A stretch of 64,000 bases of DNA from Hyphomicrobiales bacterium (GTDB taxonomy: Bacteria; Pseudomonadota; Alphaproteobacteria; Rhizobiales; JACESI01). The translations under genes and the position numbers were made by a program. The notes under the pieces were generated by a model that was not told the DNA's origin, made no database searches, and saw only the letters and a program-made list of their open reading frames with translations. The stretch lies in NCBI GenBank assembly GCA_039973685.1, contig JBDWKL010000011.1:1-64000 (forward strand). The letters are read 5' to 3'. Position 1 is the stretch's first letter. Every line of letters begins with the position of its first letter. Below, one piece after another: positions 45,369 through 55,398 of the stretch.

Positions 45369-47234
45369 TTGCTAAAACCAAGCCGCCTCATGGAATATTT
45401 TGAAGGGTTGAATGATCCCTTCGCCGATGATGGTGTGCAAACACCGCCAACTGGCTATGTGGCGTTTTGTTGGTTTTATGCAAAACCGATGTGGCCACTC
45501 TTGCTGTTTATGTCGTGCTTGACCGCTGTGGTGGCTGTGCTTGAGGTGATGATTTTCACTTTTATGGGTGATCTCGTCACCCTGCTTACTAATTCGGAAC
45601 GGGCAAGCTTTTTTGATCAGCATGGTGACACTCTACTTTTCATGACGGTGGTGCTGCTTGTTATTTTACCAGCGGTTGATTGGGTGCGGGAACTCATCTT
45701 GCATCAAAGCATTATGGGTAATTTCCCGATGGGTGTGCGTTGGCGCGGGCATCGCTATTTGCTGCGCCAAAGCATGTCGTTTTATCAAAATGACTTCGCG
45801 GGCCGCATTGCCAATAAGCTGATGCAGACATCGCTTGCGGTGCGTGATGTGTTGATGAAGGTGGGCGATGTTTTCGTCTTTGTCGGCGTTTATTTCTTTG
45901 GTGCTGTGGCTGTTGCCTTTGCAGCAGATTGGCGGCTTGTTTTGCCGTTTGTCGGTTGGTTCGTTGGTTATGCGATTTTGCTACGGATATTTATTCCGCA
46001 ACTTCGCGACATTGCACAAGACCAAGCCGATGCGCGCTCCGTTATGACGGGGCATGTGGTGGATGCTTATTCGAATATTCAAACGGTCAAACTGTTTTCC
46101 CATGCTGACCGCGAAGAGCGCTATGCCAAGCGTTCTATGATCGGTTTTATGAATGCTGTCCATGCACAAATGCGTAAAGTGACATGGCTCAACTTCTCGC
46201 TAGCTCTTCTTAACAACGGTGCGTTTTTTGCCGTTGCTGCGGTTTCTATTTGGGCGTGGCGAGTGGAGGTTGTGTCGATTGGCGATATTGCTGTTGCTAT
46301 GGGCTTGGTGCTCCGCCTGCAAGGTATGTCGCACTGGATCTTGTGGGAGATGGCCGGCATTTTCGAAAATATAGGTACGGTTAAAGATGGCATCAATACA
46401 CTCGCACTCACCCGCATCGTGCGCGATGAAGAAGACGCCTCGACATTGGTGATTGATAAAGGTGCCATCAGCTTCAGCGATGTGTCCTTTCAATATGGCA
46501 AAACCAAAAGCGTTATTCGCGATCTTTCAATTGATGTGGCATCTGGCCAAAAGGTTGGGCTTGTGGGTGCGTCGGGCGCGGGTAAATCAACGCTCGTTAA
46601 TTTGCTGCTGCGTCTTTATGACGTTGAAGCGGGTATCGTGAAAATTGACGGGCAGGATATTGCCAAGGTCACTCAAGAAAGCCTGCGCTCGCAAATTGGC
46701 ATGGTGAGCCAAGACACATCCCTGCTTCACCGCACCATCCGAGAAAACATTGCTTATGGTCGCGAAGGGGCAAGCGAAGATGAGATTATCGCAGCGGCAA
46801 AACAAGCAAAAGCGTGGAGTTATATTCCTGAGCTTGAAGACGTAAAAGGTGGCAAGGGGCTAGATGCACTTGTGGGCGAGCGGGGCGTCAATCTTTCTGG
46901 TGGTCAACGCCAACGCATCGCCATTGCCCGCGTGCTTTTGAAAAATGCGCCAATCCTGGTTTTGGATGAAGCCACTTCCGCGCTCGATAGCGAAGTAGAA
47001 GCAGCGATCCAAGAACAGCTTTATGATTTGATGGAAGGCAAAACTGTGATTGCGATTGCTCACCGACTTTCCACAATCGCCGCCATGGACCGGCTTATCG
47101 TCTTAGATGAAGGTCGTGTTATCGAAGACGGCACCCATGATGAGCTCGTCAAGGCTGGTGGTCGCTATGCTCAACTATGGGAGCGGCAATCTGGTGGGTT
47201 TTTGTATGAAGCGGATAAGGGCGCGGCGGAGTAG
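45369..47234 (+). CDS. ABC exporter with fused membrane and ATPase domains (copy 1)
   Basis: About 621 residues if TTG 45369 is used; ATG 45390 (MEYFEGLNDPF) is the alternative. TTG gives MLKPSRLMEYFEG, parallel to the MLNRFFQYFEG start of the second copy at 50522. A six-helix type-1 exporter membrane domain precedes an ATPase with GASGAGKST, a Q-loop, LSGGQRQR and ILVLDEATSALD plus the H-loop AHRLST. All motifs are intact, so it can work as a homodimer or with its paralogue. The substrate is unknown (lipid or peptide export possible). Its stop is 93 bp from the convergent cold-shock gene. Confidence 0.92.
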   Translation: MLKPSRLMEYFEGLNDPFADDGVQTPPTGYVAFCWFYAKPMWPLLLFMSCLTAVVAVLEVMIFTFMGDLVTLLTNSERASFFDQHGDTLLFMTVVLLVILPAVDWVRELILHQSIMGNFPMGVRWRGHRYLLRQSMSFYQNDFAGRIANKLMQTSLAVRDVLMKVGDVFVFVGVYFFGAVAVAFAADWRLVLPFVGWFVGYAILLRIFIPQLRDIAQDQADARSVMTGHVVDAYSNIQTVKLFSHADREERYAKRSMIGFMNAVHAQMRKVTWLNFSLALLNNGAFFAVAAVSIWAWRVEVVSIGDIAVAMGLVLRLQGMSHWILWEMAGIFENIGTVKDGINTLALTRIVRDEEDASTLVIDKGAISFSDVSFQYGKTKSVIRDLSIDVASGQKVGLVGASGAGKSTLVNLLLRLYDVEAGIVKIDGQDIAKVTQESLRSQIGMVSQDTSLLHRTIRENIAYGREGASEDEIIAAAKQAKAWSYIPELEDVKGGKGLDALVGERGVNLSGGQRQRIAIARVLLKNAPILVLDEATSALDSEVEAAIQEQLYDLMEGKTVIAIAHRLSTIAAMDRLIVLDEGRVIEDGTHDELVKAGGRYAQLWERQSGGFLYEADKGAAE

Positions 47235-47249
47235 GTGGCGCTCATAAAA

Positions 47250-47279
47250 AAACGGCAGAGCTAAAAAGCGCCGCCGTTT
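47250..47279 (-). terminator. Rho-independent terminator of the cold-shock gene
   Basis: AAACGGC (47250–47256) pairs with GCCGTTT (47273–47279), with partial extra pairing inside the loop. Read on the minus strand, the stem is followed by a run of seven T. On the plus strand it may also end the ABC exporter transcript, though the T run there is short. Confidence 0.7.
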
Positions 47280-47327
47280 AATCTTAATCAAGTAGATTGT
47301 TTAATCTAAAAGCGAATCAAACGCTGA

Positions 47328-47537
47328 TTAAACGATTTCTAGCTTGCTAACAGCAGTTTTGCCGCTGCGTGAATCGATTTCAGTTTCAAAAGAAACTTTT
47401 TGACCTTCTGAAAGGCCGTCAACGCCTGAGCGTTCCAAAGCAGTCGCGTGTACGAATACGTCCTGCGCGCCGTCTTCAGGTTGAATGAAGCCAAAACCTT
47501 TTTGGCTGTTATAGAATTTTACTGTACCTGTGGTCAT
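47328..47537 (-). CDS. CspA-family cold-shock protein
   Basis: 69 residues, a single cold-shock domain. RNP1 is KGFGFIQ and RNP2 is VFVHATAL, with the starting TTGTVKFYN-like strand (here [13 protein letters not shown]). It binds single-stranded RNA/DNA and works as an RNA chaperone. A long leader is common for such genes; the upstream spacer is 621 bp and includes three TTCGACAAA repeats. A terminator lies 48 bp downstream. Confidence 0.95.
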   Translation of the reverse strand: MTTGTVKFYNSQKGFGFIQPEDGAQDVFVHATALERSGVDGLSEGQKVSFETEIDSRSGKTAVSKLEIV

Positions 47538-48158
47538 TGAAATTACCTTTCATCAATGAATTACATTTCGGGATGGCTCGCGATGTTCACGTCCATTTTT
47601 TTATTCGACAAATTTAGAAGAGCTCGGAAAATGTTCATCCATTCACTGATGGGCAAAGAATACATAGAGATTCATTAAGTTTCGACAAAATTCAAATAAA
47701 CACTAATTCGACAAATGGCAAGGTAAAATAGTAAATACACGACAAAAAGAAGCTGTTTGGCCCTAAATAGGTTAAATATCTTAGGTGAAGATTGAGAGAT
47801 TGAAGGGGGCGGGTTTGCCGTCATTGTTGATGCTCGCCTGTTTGATACAGATATTGTGCTAACCTATGACCTGCTATGAGCGTGAAATTTTGTTTTCCTA
47901 ACAAGCTCGTTTGGAATTCGTTTCGGCCGATATTCAACCCATACCTCAACATTCTTAGAACTGAATTATTCAGTCTGCCTGGGTTGTACGCGTTTTATTG
48001 AGGTGATGATGTGATGGGATTTATATGAACTGAAAGGTGGTGCGCTACGAAATAGTGATAAAAAAATTTAATGTATTTGTATTTGAATTTAAATTTTACA
48101 AAAAAATAATTTTATATCCGTATTTTTGATAAATAATTTTTTTCTGGAGTGATTTTTT
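47538..48158. other. 621-bp gene-free, AT-rich spacer
   Basis: No convincing gene is seen. The side next to the cold-shock gene carries repeated TTCGACAAA elements. The last ~120 bp (from about 48040) are extremely AT-rich, with runs of A and T, and lead into the orphan membrane-protein gene, whose GGAG (48146–48149) is 9 nt from the ATG. The composition differs clearly from the flanks, which suggests acquired DNA or a strong promoter region. Confidence 0.7.
47603..47748 (-). repeat. TTCGACAAA direct repeats upstream of the cold-shock gene
   Basis: Exact TTCGACAAA occurs at 47604–47612, 47681–47689 and 47707–47715, and a shorter CGACAAAAA at 47740–47748. On the transcribed strand these read TTTGTCGAA. 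Three identical 9-mers in 112 bp are unlikely by chance and could be operator sites or leader elements; no known regulator is assigned. Confidence 0.5.
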
Positions 48159-49073
48159 ATGATTTATACTTACATAATATTTTTTATTCACTTGCTAATA
48201 TATATGGCGTTTCTTTTTTTGGGACAAGCGGTGGATTTCTATGAAATCGTCGCGGTATCAGGCGATGTTTATCGTTTAGAGACGCCTAAAAGTTATCTTA
48301 TTTGTTTCGTTCTCATTTATCTAGGGTGTACGGGCTCTGAGTCTATAATTCGTTACGCATGGAACAGTGTGAGCTCAATTAACGGGGTAACAATTTGGGA
48401 AACCAACGTCCTCGGTTACCTTACTTTGACCATTGGACCTGTTGTTGCTTTCTGTTTGTTTCTGAACGAATATAGTAACATTCCATATTACTTAGCTATC
48501 TCTTCTATCTGCGCCATACCTGCTATGGCATTTAAGGCGGTTGGATCCATCTTTGACCCAATTCTGCAAGAAGCCGTATCACAAGGGGGAACGCGCCATA
48601 ACACACATAAATCAGAGGCTATTTCATTCTGGAGACGAGGGGTGGCCTTTTTTTGTGCTGGCTTAGCCTTGGTCGTATTTATCGTCTTGGTGCTGGTCGG
48701 TGTAATTGCTTTCTTTTCTACTGAAGAACTACAAGGTATAGCTTCGGTGTTTTATGTTGAGTTGATTATCTCTCTGGTAGTCTTAGTTTTAATGATTTCT
48801 ATTTCAGGTGACACAATCCTTTGGATTGGTCGGTTAATCTGTAAATTTATTCAAACTGAGACTGCTACGACTTCCGCAACAGCAGCCGTCGCATTTTATT
48901 TTGGTATGGGTGTGTTTGGAGGCGTAATCGTCTTGTTGTTAGTTTATGAGCCGGTGATATTTAATAAGCCGATGTATCTTGACGCGATTTTGTTCGTTTA
49001 CAGTTATTTGATATTCATGATTTCGCTCATTCCTGCAGCCTACATATTGGGAAAAGCTTGGCCCAGTGAGTAG
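48159..49073 (+). CDS. Orphan polytopic membrane protein of unknown function
   Basis: 304 residues with about seven hydrophobic helices, including IYTYIIFFIHLLIYMAFLFL, LICFVLIYLGC, LGYLTLTIGPVVAFCLFL, FFCAGLALVVFIVLVLVGVIAFF, ELIISLVVLVLMI, AVAFYFGMGVFGGVIVLLLVY and AILFVYSYLIFMISLIPAAYIL. No family motif was recognised. Codon use and base composition are more AT-rich than in the surrounding genes, and the gene stands alone between the cold-shock and MscS genes. It is probably horizontally acquired. Its clear ribosome-binding site and intact frame support a real gene. Confidence 0.7.
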   Translation: MIYTYIIFFIHLLIYMAFLFLGQAVDFYEIVAVSGDVYRLETPKSYLICFVLIYLGCTGSESIIRYAWNSVSSINGVTIWETNVLGYLTLTIGPVVAFCLFLNEYSNIPYYLAISSICAIPAMAFKAVGSIFDPILQEAVSQGGTRHNTHKSEAISFWRRGVAFFCAGLALVVFIVLVLVGVIAFFSTEELQGIASVFYVELIISLVVLVLMISISGDTILWIGRLICKFIQTETATTSATAAVAFYFGMGVFGGVIVLLLVYEPVIFNKPMYLDAILFVYSYLIFMISLIPAAYILGKAWPSE

Positions 49074-49142
49074 TGCTAATGGCTATTATTTATATAGCAT
49101 TCATCGAGCGATTTTCGAATGTTTGAATAAGAAAACCTGATC

Positions 49143-50447
49143 TTATTTTTCCCCAATAATCCGCACTTCTCTTTGCGGGAACGGGATGCTGATTTTGTTG
49201 TCTCGTAGCGTGCGCCAGATGATGAACAGCACGTCGGATGAGAACTTGTTTTTACCGTCATCAATGCCATCGGCCCAAAACTCCACACCAAACCGAATAC
49301 CGCTGTCATCAAAGGAGCGTAGTTCTACGTCAGCAGGTTCTGGATCATCCAATACTTGTGGGTGCTTTGAAACAGCTTCGACGATTAACTCGGGCAAAGG
49401 GTCAATGTCTGTGTCATAGGCGACTGTAAATTCTACTTCATAACGCTGGCGCGGATCGTCGCGGGTCCAGTTGACGAAGGTTGTGGTGATGAATTTCTCA
49501 TTCGGCAACATGATCTCTTTGCCGTCATAAGTCTCCAGCGTGGTGGAGCGCATGTTGATCTCTTTCAAGATGCCAGATCTGCCATCTTCCATCTCTATGA
49601 AATCACCCGGCGATAGGGATCGCTCAAACAGGATGATCATGCCCGAGATGAAGTTTGCAGCGATTTGTTGCAAGCCGAAACCAAGACCCACACCAACAGC
49701 ACCACCCAGAACGGCAAGCGCTGTAAGGTCAACGCCCAAAAGCTGTAAGAACACGATGCCGATGATGATGAAGAGCGCGATTTCAAACAGTTTTCCCACC
49801 AGCGATTTCATGCTGAGGTCGAGGCTGTCTTGTTTTTGAATGACGCCTTGTCCGGCTTTGTTGGAATGGCGACCAAGCCAGAACAAGATACCGCCAAAAA
49901 TCGCTGCCTTGATCATGAAGAGGGCGGAGATGCGAATATTGCCAAGTTCAAGGGCGACCGTATCGAGCCATGCAGTAAACGCGTCGAACTGACCAAACAC
50001 CATGAGGAGTGCGGATGGTAGGACGACGATTTGAATAATACGTTGCAAGCCACCAGCAGGAATGAAGAGCTTGATGGTTGCATTAAGGGCTAAAACAACG
50101 GCCAAACTTTGCGCTAGCTTTGCCAACCAAGAGGTGCCGATTGTCGCATCCAAAATGGCGACTGCAACGGCAAGAGCTGCGATGAGTAGGAGAGGCTGTA
50201 ACAGGTCCCGTACCATGTAGGCCCATCTCAAAATGAAATAAAGTCGGCCATCCTTGTCAGGTTCAGTGGTTAGGAAAGAGACCCGCTTTTTTATGGTCGC
50301 AGATAGTATTTTTGCGATGAACCAAGCGCCAATAATTGCCCCGATTTGTGCATAGAATGCTGGCGATTGCAGCCAGACGAGGACCACTGCCCAGATTTCG
50401 AGAGCTTGCGCTTTATAAGGTTCGATAAATTCCATAATAGGTTGCAT
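49143..50447 (-). CDS. MscS-family mechanosensitive ion channel
   Basis: 434 residues from ATG 50447. A longer frame to 50567 would run into the divergent ABC gene, and GAGAAAG lies close before 50447. It has several N-terminal membrane helices, then the MscS core: pore helix AVLGGAVGVGLGFGLQQIAANFISG, ERSLSPGDFIEM (beta domain), the GILKEINMRSTTLETYDGKEIMLPN motif and a C-terminal alpha/beta domain. It releases solutes under hypo-osmotic shock. The divergent spacer to the second ABC exporter is only 74 bp. Confidence 0.95.
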   Translation of the reverse strand: MQPIMEFIEPYKAQALEIWAVVLVWLQSPAFYAQIGAIIGAWFIAKILSATIKKRVSFLTTEPDKDGRLYFILRWAYMVRDLLQPLLLIAALAVAVAILDATIGTSWLAKLAQSLAVVLALNATIKLFIPAGGLQRIIQIVVLPSALLMVFGQFDAFTAWLDTVALELGNIRISALFMIKAAIFGGILFWLGRHSNKAGQGVIQKQDSLDLSMKSLVGKLFEIALFIIIGIVFLQLLGVDLTALAVLGGAVGVGLGFGLQQIAANFISGMIILFERSLSPGDFIEMEDGRSGILKEINMRSTTLETYDGKEIMLPNEKFITTTFVNWTRDDPRQRYEVEFTVAYDTDIDPLPELIVEAVSKHPQVLDDPEPADVELRSFDDSGIRFGVEFWADGIDDGKNKFSSDVLFIIWRTLRDNKISIPFPQREVRIIGEK

Positions 50448-50521
50448 TTCTTTCTCGTGAAACTTTGACGCTAGTTTCAACAGTCGCTGGCAGTTTTGCA
50501 AGAACCTTTTATAGTTGCTCC

Positions 50522-52396
50522 ATGTTGAATCGGTTTTTCCAATATTTTGAAGGCTGGGTTGATCCATTCAAAGCGGGTGAGGGAGCGCCTCCGCAAGGTT
50601 TTTTTGCCTATGTCTGGCATTTCATCCGGCAAACACCGCTTATTTTTGCTTTAGCGCTCATTTTGGGTGGGGCGCACGGTTATATTGAGATCGTGATGTT
50701 TCAATATGTGGGCGAGATCGTTGATCTGCTCGCGACGGCGAATATTGAGAGTATTTTTGAAGATTATGCCTCGACCTTTTTATGGATGATGTTCTTTGTC
50801 GCTGTTATCCGCGTTGGCTTCATGATTTTTGGCACAATTTTGGATGAACAAGTCATTGTGCCAGGTTTCTTTAATATGGTGCGATGGCAGAATCATTCGC
50901 ATGTGATGGGGCAGACGCTTTCGTTCTTTAACAACGACTTTGCAGGACGTATCGCGACACAGGTGACGCAAAGCGGGCAATCTTTAGGTGATTTCCTAAT
51001 CAGCCTGTTGCAGATGATTTGGCTGTTTCTGATTTATGTAACCGGTTCACTCGTCTTGTTCGGTGAATTGAACTTTTTGCTGGTCGGCGTGCTTTTGGTT
51101 TGGTGCGTTGTTTATATCAGCATCTTAGTGTTTTTCGTGCCACGCATCAGGCGTTCAGCCAAACGGTTTTCAGAGCTGCAAGCGCGCGTCAATGGGCGCT
51201 TTGTTGATATTTATTCTAACATGTCATTGGTCAAAATTGATGGTGTCGCCTCGCGTGAAGATGAAGGCGTGCGTCAGGCGATTTCGTTGTTTACTGATGC
51301 CATAAGAACATACACCCGCCACATCACCACTATGCGGTTTTCGCTGCATATCATCAATGCGGCGATGGTGATTGGTATTGCTTATTGTGCGCTCTCGCTT
51401 TGGCGTGGACAACAAATGAGCGTTGGTGAAGTTGCTTTCGCGCTCGGCCTTATGATGCGCCTCACGATTTTAGCGACCCGCATGTTGGGGCAGTTTAATG
51501 CACTGTTTCGGGCGGTGGGCACGATCCAAAATTCGATGGATACGATCACTAAGCCGATTGCACTCACAGATAAGCCCAACGCTCCATCGTTACCTAAGGT
51601 GGTGGGCAATGTTTCATTTAATAACGTGCATTTTCGCTATGAGCAGAATGATCGCCCCGAAGTGGTGGAGGGCGTTTCCTTTGCCATTAAAGCAGGCGAG
51701 CGGATCGGTATTGTTGGGCCATCGGGTGCTGGCAAGACGACGCTGTTTAATTTGCTCCTTCGCTTTTATGATCTGGGACAAGGTGAGATCGCGATTGATG
51801 GCCATGACATTTCCAGCGTCACGCAACGTTCTCTTCGGGGGCAAATTGGCGTTGTGGGGCAAGAAACGGCGCTGCTTAATCGGTCAATCTTTGAAAACAT
51901 CGCTTATGCGCGCCCGCAAGCAAGCCTTGATGACGTGGTAAAGGCGGCAAAACAGGCAGAAGCAGACTGGTTTATTGAGGGGCTTGAGGATGGGCAGGGG
52001 CGAACGGGTTATGATGCCCATGTGGGCGAGCGTGGTGTGAAGCTTTCTGGTGGTCAGCGCCAACGTATCGCAATGGCGCGGGTGATCTTGAAGGACGCGC
52101 CAATATTGCTGCTTGATGAGGCAACTTCGGCGCTCGATTCAGAAACGGAAGCCGCTATTCGTGAGAACCTCAAAGAAATCATGCAAGGTAAAACCGTGCT
52201 GGCCATTGCACACCGACTTTCTACGATTGCGGCGATGGATCGTTTGCTGGTGATGGATGAGGGGCGAATCATTGAAAGTGGTACCCACAAAGAGCTGATT
52301 GCAGCTGATGGACTGTATGCGCGATTATGGGCAAGACAGAATGGTGCATTCATTGATGTTGATAATCATACAAATTCGTCTTTAGTCGCGCATTAA
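50522..52396 (+). CDS. ABC exporter with fused membrane and ATPase domains (copy 2)
   Basis: 624 residues from ATG 50522 (MLNRFFQYFEGWVDPF); an in-frame ATG at 50465 lies toward the MscS start and is less likely. The membrane domain has six helices. The ATPase has GPSGAGKTT, LSGGQRQR, ILLLDEATSALD and AHRLST. It is clearly paralogous to the exporter at 45369: the N-terminal YFEGxxDPF…PPxGxxAxxW pattern and ATPase tail are shared. The shared N-terminus is a distinctive subfamily trait. The substrate is unknown. The 230 bp that follow hold the presumed petABC promoter and a CGCGATT pair (52491 and 52505). Confidence 0.93.
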   Translation: MLNRFFQYFEGWVDPFKAGEGAPPQGFFAYVWHFIRQTPLIFALALILGGAHGYIEIVMFQYVGEIVDLLATANIESIFEDYASTFLWMMFFVAVIRVGFMIFGTILDEQVIVPGFFNMVRWQNHSHVMGQTLSFFNNDFAGRIATQVTQSGQSLGDFLISLLQMIWLFLIYVTGSLVLFGELNFLLVGVLLVWCVVYISILVFFVPRIRRSAKRFSELQARVNGRFVDIYSNMSLVKIDGVASREDEGVRQAISLFTDAIRTYTRHITTMRFSLHIINAAMVIGIAYCALSLWRGQQMSVGEVAFALGLMMRLTILATRMLGQFNALFRAVGTIQNSMDTITKPIALTDKPNAPSLPKVVGNVSFNNVHFRYEQNDRPEVVEGVSFAIKAGERIGIVGPSGAGKTTLFNLLLRFYDLGQGEIAIDGHDISSVTQRSLRGQIGVVGQETALLNRSIFENIAYARPQASLDDVVKAAKQAEADWFIEGLEDGQGRTGYDAHVGERGVKLSGGQRQRIAMARVILKDAPILLLDEATSALDSETEAAIRENLKEIMQGKTVLAIAHRLSTIAAMDRLLVMDEGRIIESGTHKELIAADGLYARLWARQNGAFIDVDNHTNSSLVAH

Positions 52397-52626
52397 TCTG
52401 TGAATTAACTGAGACAAATCGCGTGTTCGGGCGTTTATCGTACACAAATTCCCCTCCAAACCTTATGAGTACTAGACAAACTCGTAAAACCGCGATTAAA
52501 AGGTCGCGATTTAGCGCGCTTGGAGATTTTGATGTTGGAGTCAATTTGTCGCGCGAATAATAACTACATGGTTACACTTTTTGCTCTATTAAGTAGGGCA
52601 GTAGGTACAACAACGAGGATTTGACC

Positions 52627-53187
52627 TTGTCTGAAGAATATCAAGATCCAACCCGCCGCGACTTTTTGTATGTCGCAACCGGTGCGTTTGGCGTCGTTGG
52701 CGCTGCAAGCGTCGCATGGCCGTTTATCGATCAGATGAACCCAGACGCTTCGGCGCTGGCTTTGTCGACAACTGAAGTCGATATTTCATCCCTTGAACCT
52801 GGCATGTCCATGCGCATTATGTGGCGCGGTAAGCCCGTTTTCATTCGTAACCGTACGGATGAAGAAGTGGCTGAGGCAAAAGCTGTTGATGTAGCGACAT
52901 TGCCTGACCAAGATTCACGTACACCTGCTGGTGGTGAAGCAACAGACGTTGCCCGCTCAGCTGGTGAAGGCCGTGAAAGCCTGATCGTTATGGTTGGTGT
53001 TTGTACGCACCTTGGCTGTATCCCACTTGGCGTTGAGAACAATGGTGGCGACTTCGGTGGTTGGTTCTGCCCATGTCACGGTTCTCACTACGACACCGCC
53101 GGACGAATTCGCAAAGGCCCAGCACCGGAAAATCTTCCAGTGCCGCCATTCGAATTCCTGTCTGACAACGTCATTAAAATCGGTTAA
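52627..53187 (+). CDS. petA: Ubiquinol–cytochrome c reductase Rieske iron–sulfur subunit
   Basis: 186 residues from the TTG at 52627, chosen because CGAGGA (52614–52619) lies 7 nt before it; the in-frame TTG at 52621 would be too close. The N-terminal [14 protein letters not shown] is a twin-arginine signal/anchor. The Rieske cluster ligands lie in CTHLGC and CPCHGS. It passes electrons from ubiquinol to cytochrome c1 in the bc1 complex at the cytoplasmic membrane. First gene of petABC, 11 bp before petB. Confidence 0.96.
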   Translation: MSEEYQDPTRRDFLYVATGAFGVVGAASVAWPFIDQMNPDASALALSTTEVDISSLEPGMSMRIMWRGKPVFIRNRTDEEVAEAKAVDVATLPDQDSRTPAGGEATDVARSAGEGRESLIVMVGVCTHLGCIPLGVENNGGDFGGWFCPCHGSHYDTAGRIRKGPAPENLPVPPFEFLSDNVIKIG

Positions 53188-53198
53188 GGGGAAAATCT

Positions 53199-54482
53199 AT
53201 GTCAGGAATGGAACATCACGGACATTATGAGCCTGCAACCGGTGTAGAGAAGTGGATCGACAAACGCCTTCCGCTTCCACGGTTGATGTATGATAGCTTC
53301 GTCTCATATCCCGTCCCACGCAACTTGAACTATATGTACACCTTCGGTGGCATTTTGATGATCATGTTGGTGGTTCAAATCATCACCGGTATCGTGCTTG
53401 CAATGCACTATACTGCGAATACTGCAATTTCTTTCGGTGCTGTTGAGCACATCATGCGTGATGTGAACTACGGCTGGTTGCTTCGTTATATGCACATGAA
53501 TGGTGCGTCGATGTTCTTCATCGCCGTTTACCTGCATATTTTCCGTGGTCTTTACTACGGTTCATACAAAGAGCCTCGCGAACTTCTATGGATCCTCGGC
53601 GTTGTCATCTTCCTTATGATGATGGGTACAGCGTTTATGGGTTACGTTCTTCCTTGGGGACAGATGTCTTTCTGGGGTGCGACAGTGATTACCAACCTGT
53701 TCTCGGCCTTACCTCTCGTGGGTGAACCGATTGTGACATGGTTATGGGGTGGCTTCTCCGTTGATAATGCGACGTTGAACCGTTTCTTCTCACTGCATTA
53801 TCTATTGCCATTCATGATCCTCGGCGTGGTTATCCTCCACGTTTGGGCGCTGCATGTAACAGGTCAAACAAACCCAACTGGTATTGAAGTGAAGAAGAAG
53901 CAAGACACCTTGCCATTCACACCATTTGCCACTGTTAAAGACGCCTTCGCTTTGATGTGCTTCTTCATCGTGTTTGGTTGGTTCTTGTTCTATATGCCGA
54001 ACTTCCTTGGTCACCCAGACAACTACATTCCGGCTGACCCGTTGGTGACACCTGCGCACATCGTTCCTGAGTGGTACTTCCTACCGTTCTACGCGATCTT
54101 GCGTGCCATTACTTTTGACATCGGCCCGATCGATTCAAAACTTGGCGGTGTTATTGCGATGTTTGGTTCGATTGCTGTGCTCTTCATCTTGCCTTGGCTG
54201 GATACATCAAAAGTGCGCTCAACAAAGTATCGTCCGATCTACAAATGGTTCTTCTGGATATTCGTAATCGATACCGTTCTTCTTGGATGGCTTGGTTCAC
54301 GACCTGCAGAGCAGCCGTATATTATCATCGCGCAAATGGCGACACTCTACTACTTCGCTCATTTCATCATCGTTCTACCGCTTTTGGGTCTTTATGAGAC
54401 GCCAAATGAGCAGCCTGCTTCAATCTCTGAAGCAGTCCTTGGTAAAGATGGTGACGCGGCTTCCGCTGAGTCTAAAGGTTAA
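53199..54482 (+). CDS. petB: Cytochrome b subunit of the bc1 complex
   Basis: 427 residues and eight membrane helices, typical of a full-length bacterial cytochrome b. Quinol-site and heme landmarks include [16 protein letters not shown] (heme His), [30 protein letters not shown] (the PEWY motif of the Qo site) and the second heme His region HYLLPFMIL. It carries hemes bL and bH. It is followed 10 bp later by petC. Confidence 0.97.
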   Translation: MSGMEHHGHYEPATGVEKWIDKRLPLPRLMYDSFVSYPVPRNLNYMYTFGGILMIMLVVQIITGIVLAMHYTANTAISFGAVEHIMRDVNYGWLLRYMHMNGASMFFIAVYLHIFRGLYYGSYKEPRELLWILGVVIFLMMMGTAFMGYVLPWGQMSFWGATVITNLFSALPLVGEPIVTWLWGGFSVDNATLNRFFSLHYLLPFMILGVVILHVWALHVTGQTNPTGIEVKKKQDTLPFTPFATVKDAFALMCFFIVFGWFLFYMPNFLGHPDNYIPADPLVTPAHIVPEWYFLPFYAILRAITFDIGPIDSKLGGVIAMFGSIAVLFILPWLDTSKVRSTKYRPIYKWFFWIFVIDTVLLGWLGSRPAEQPYIIIAQMATLYYFAHFIIVLPLLGLYETPNEQPASISEAVLGKDGDAASAESKG

Positions 54483-54492
54483 GGGGCGCGCT

Positions 54493-55374
54493 ATGACACT
54501 TTTTAAATCAAAGTCAGGAACGTCTAAAATGACTTTTAAACTCTTCCGCCTTCCGCTTATTGCAGCAGCCTTCGTTGGTCTCGCCGCAACAGGTGCACAC
54601 GCTGCAGGTGGCCATCATATTAAGCAACCTGCTTACCAAGATTGGTCGTTTGCTGGACCGTTCGGTCATTATGACCGTGGTGCTTTGCAGCGCGGTTTCA
54701 AAATCTATCAGGAAGTTTGTTCTGCTTGTCACTCAATCGGCTTGGTGAACTTTCGCAACTTGATGGAAAAAGGTGGCCCTGAGTTTTCTGAAGCTGAAGT
54801 AAAACAGCTTGCAGAAGATTGGTCGACAACAGTCATCGATGCGCTTCCAGATGAAGATGGTGAGCCGATTGAACGTCAGCCAAAACTGTCTGACAAAATT
54901 CCGGGTCCTTGGGCAAACAAGCAACAAGCACAAGCGTCAAACGGTGGTGCTTACCCACCAGACTTCTCGCTAATTGCAAAAGCACGCGCAGTTGAACGTG
55001 GTTTCCCGAACTTCGTGTTCGATATCTTCACGCAATACCAAGAGCAGGGGCCGGATTACATCCACGCGCTTTTGACTGGTTATGCGTCTGATGAAGCCAA
55101 TGATGCGGGTACATATGACAATCCGTATTACATTGGTGGTCCAGCTCTCGCGATGGCACCGCCTCTGTCAGAAGGTCTTGTGACTTATGACGACGGTACG
55201 CCTGAAACGCTCGACCAATACGCAAAAGACATCACGCATTTCTTGATGTGGGCAGCAGAGCCTAAGCTTGAACAGCGTAAGTCTCTAGGCTTTAAAGCGA
55301 TGATCTTCATGATCCTTTTCGCAGGCCTTCTATACGGCACAAAACGCCGCGTTTATGCGAGTGTGAAGCACTAA
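54493..55374 (+). CDS. petC: Cytochrome c1 of the bc1 complex
   Basis: 293 residues from ATG 54493, preceded by AAGGGG. A longer in-frame start inside petB (54283) is not credible. It has a signal peptide ending near AHA|AGG, heme motif CSACH, the distal-ligand region around PPLSEGLVTYDDG and a C-terminal anchor (FKAMIFMILFAGLLYGTKRRVY). It receives electrons from the Rieske protein and gives them to soluble cytochrome c. The operon ends at a strong terminator at 55399–55425. Confidence 0.97.
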   Translation: MTLFKSKSGTSKMTFKLFRLPLIAAAFVGLAATGAHAAGGHHIKQPAYQDWSFAGPFGHYDRGALQRGFKIYQEVCSACHSIGLVNFRNLMEKGGPEFSEAEVKQLAEDWSTTVIDALPDEDGEPIERQPKLSDKIPGPWANKQQAQASNGGAYPPDFSLIAKARAVERGFPNFVFDIFTQYQEQGPDYIHALLTGYASDEANDAGTYDNPYYIGGPALAMAPPLSEGLVTYDDGTPETLDQYAKDITHFLMWAAEPKLEQRKSLGFKAMIFMILFAGLLYGTKRRVYASVKH

Positions 55375-55398
55375 TCAACGCTTCAAAATAACAAATTA

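Noticed and set aside
52491-52511. CGCGATT direct pair ahead of petA
   Set aside because: Only two short copies, no known regulator; within chance expectation.
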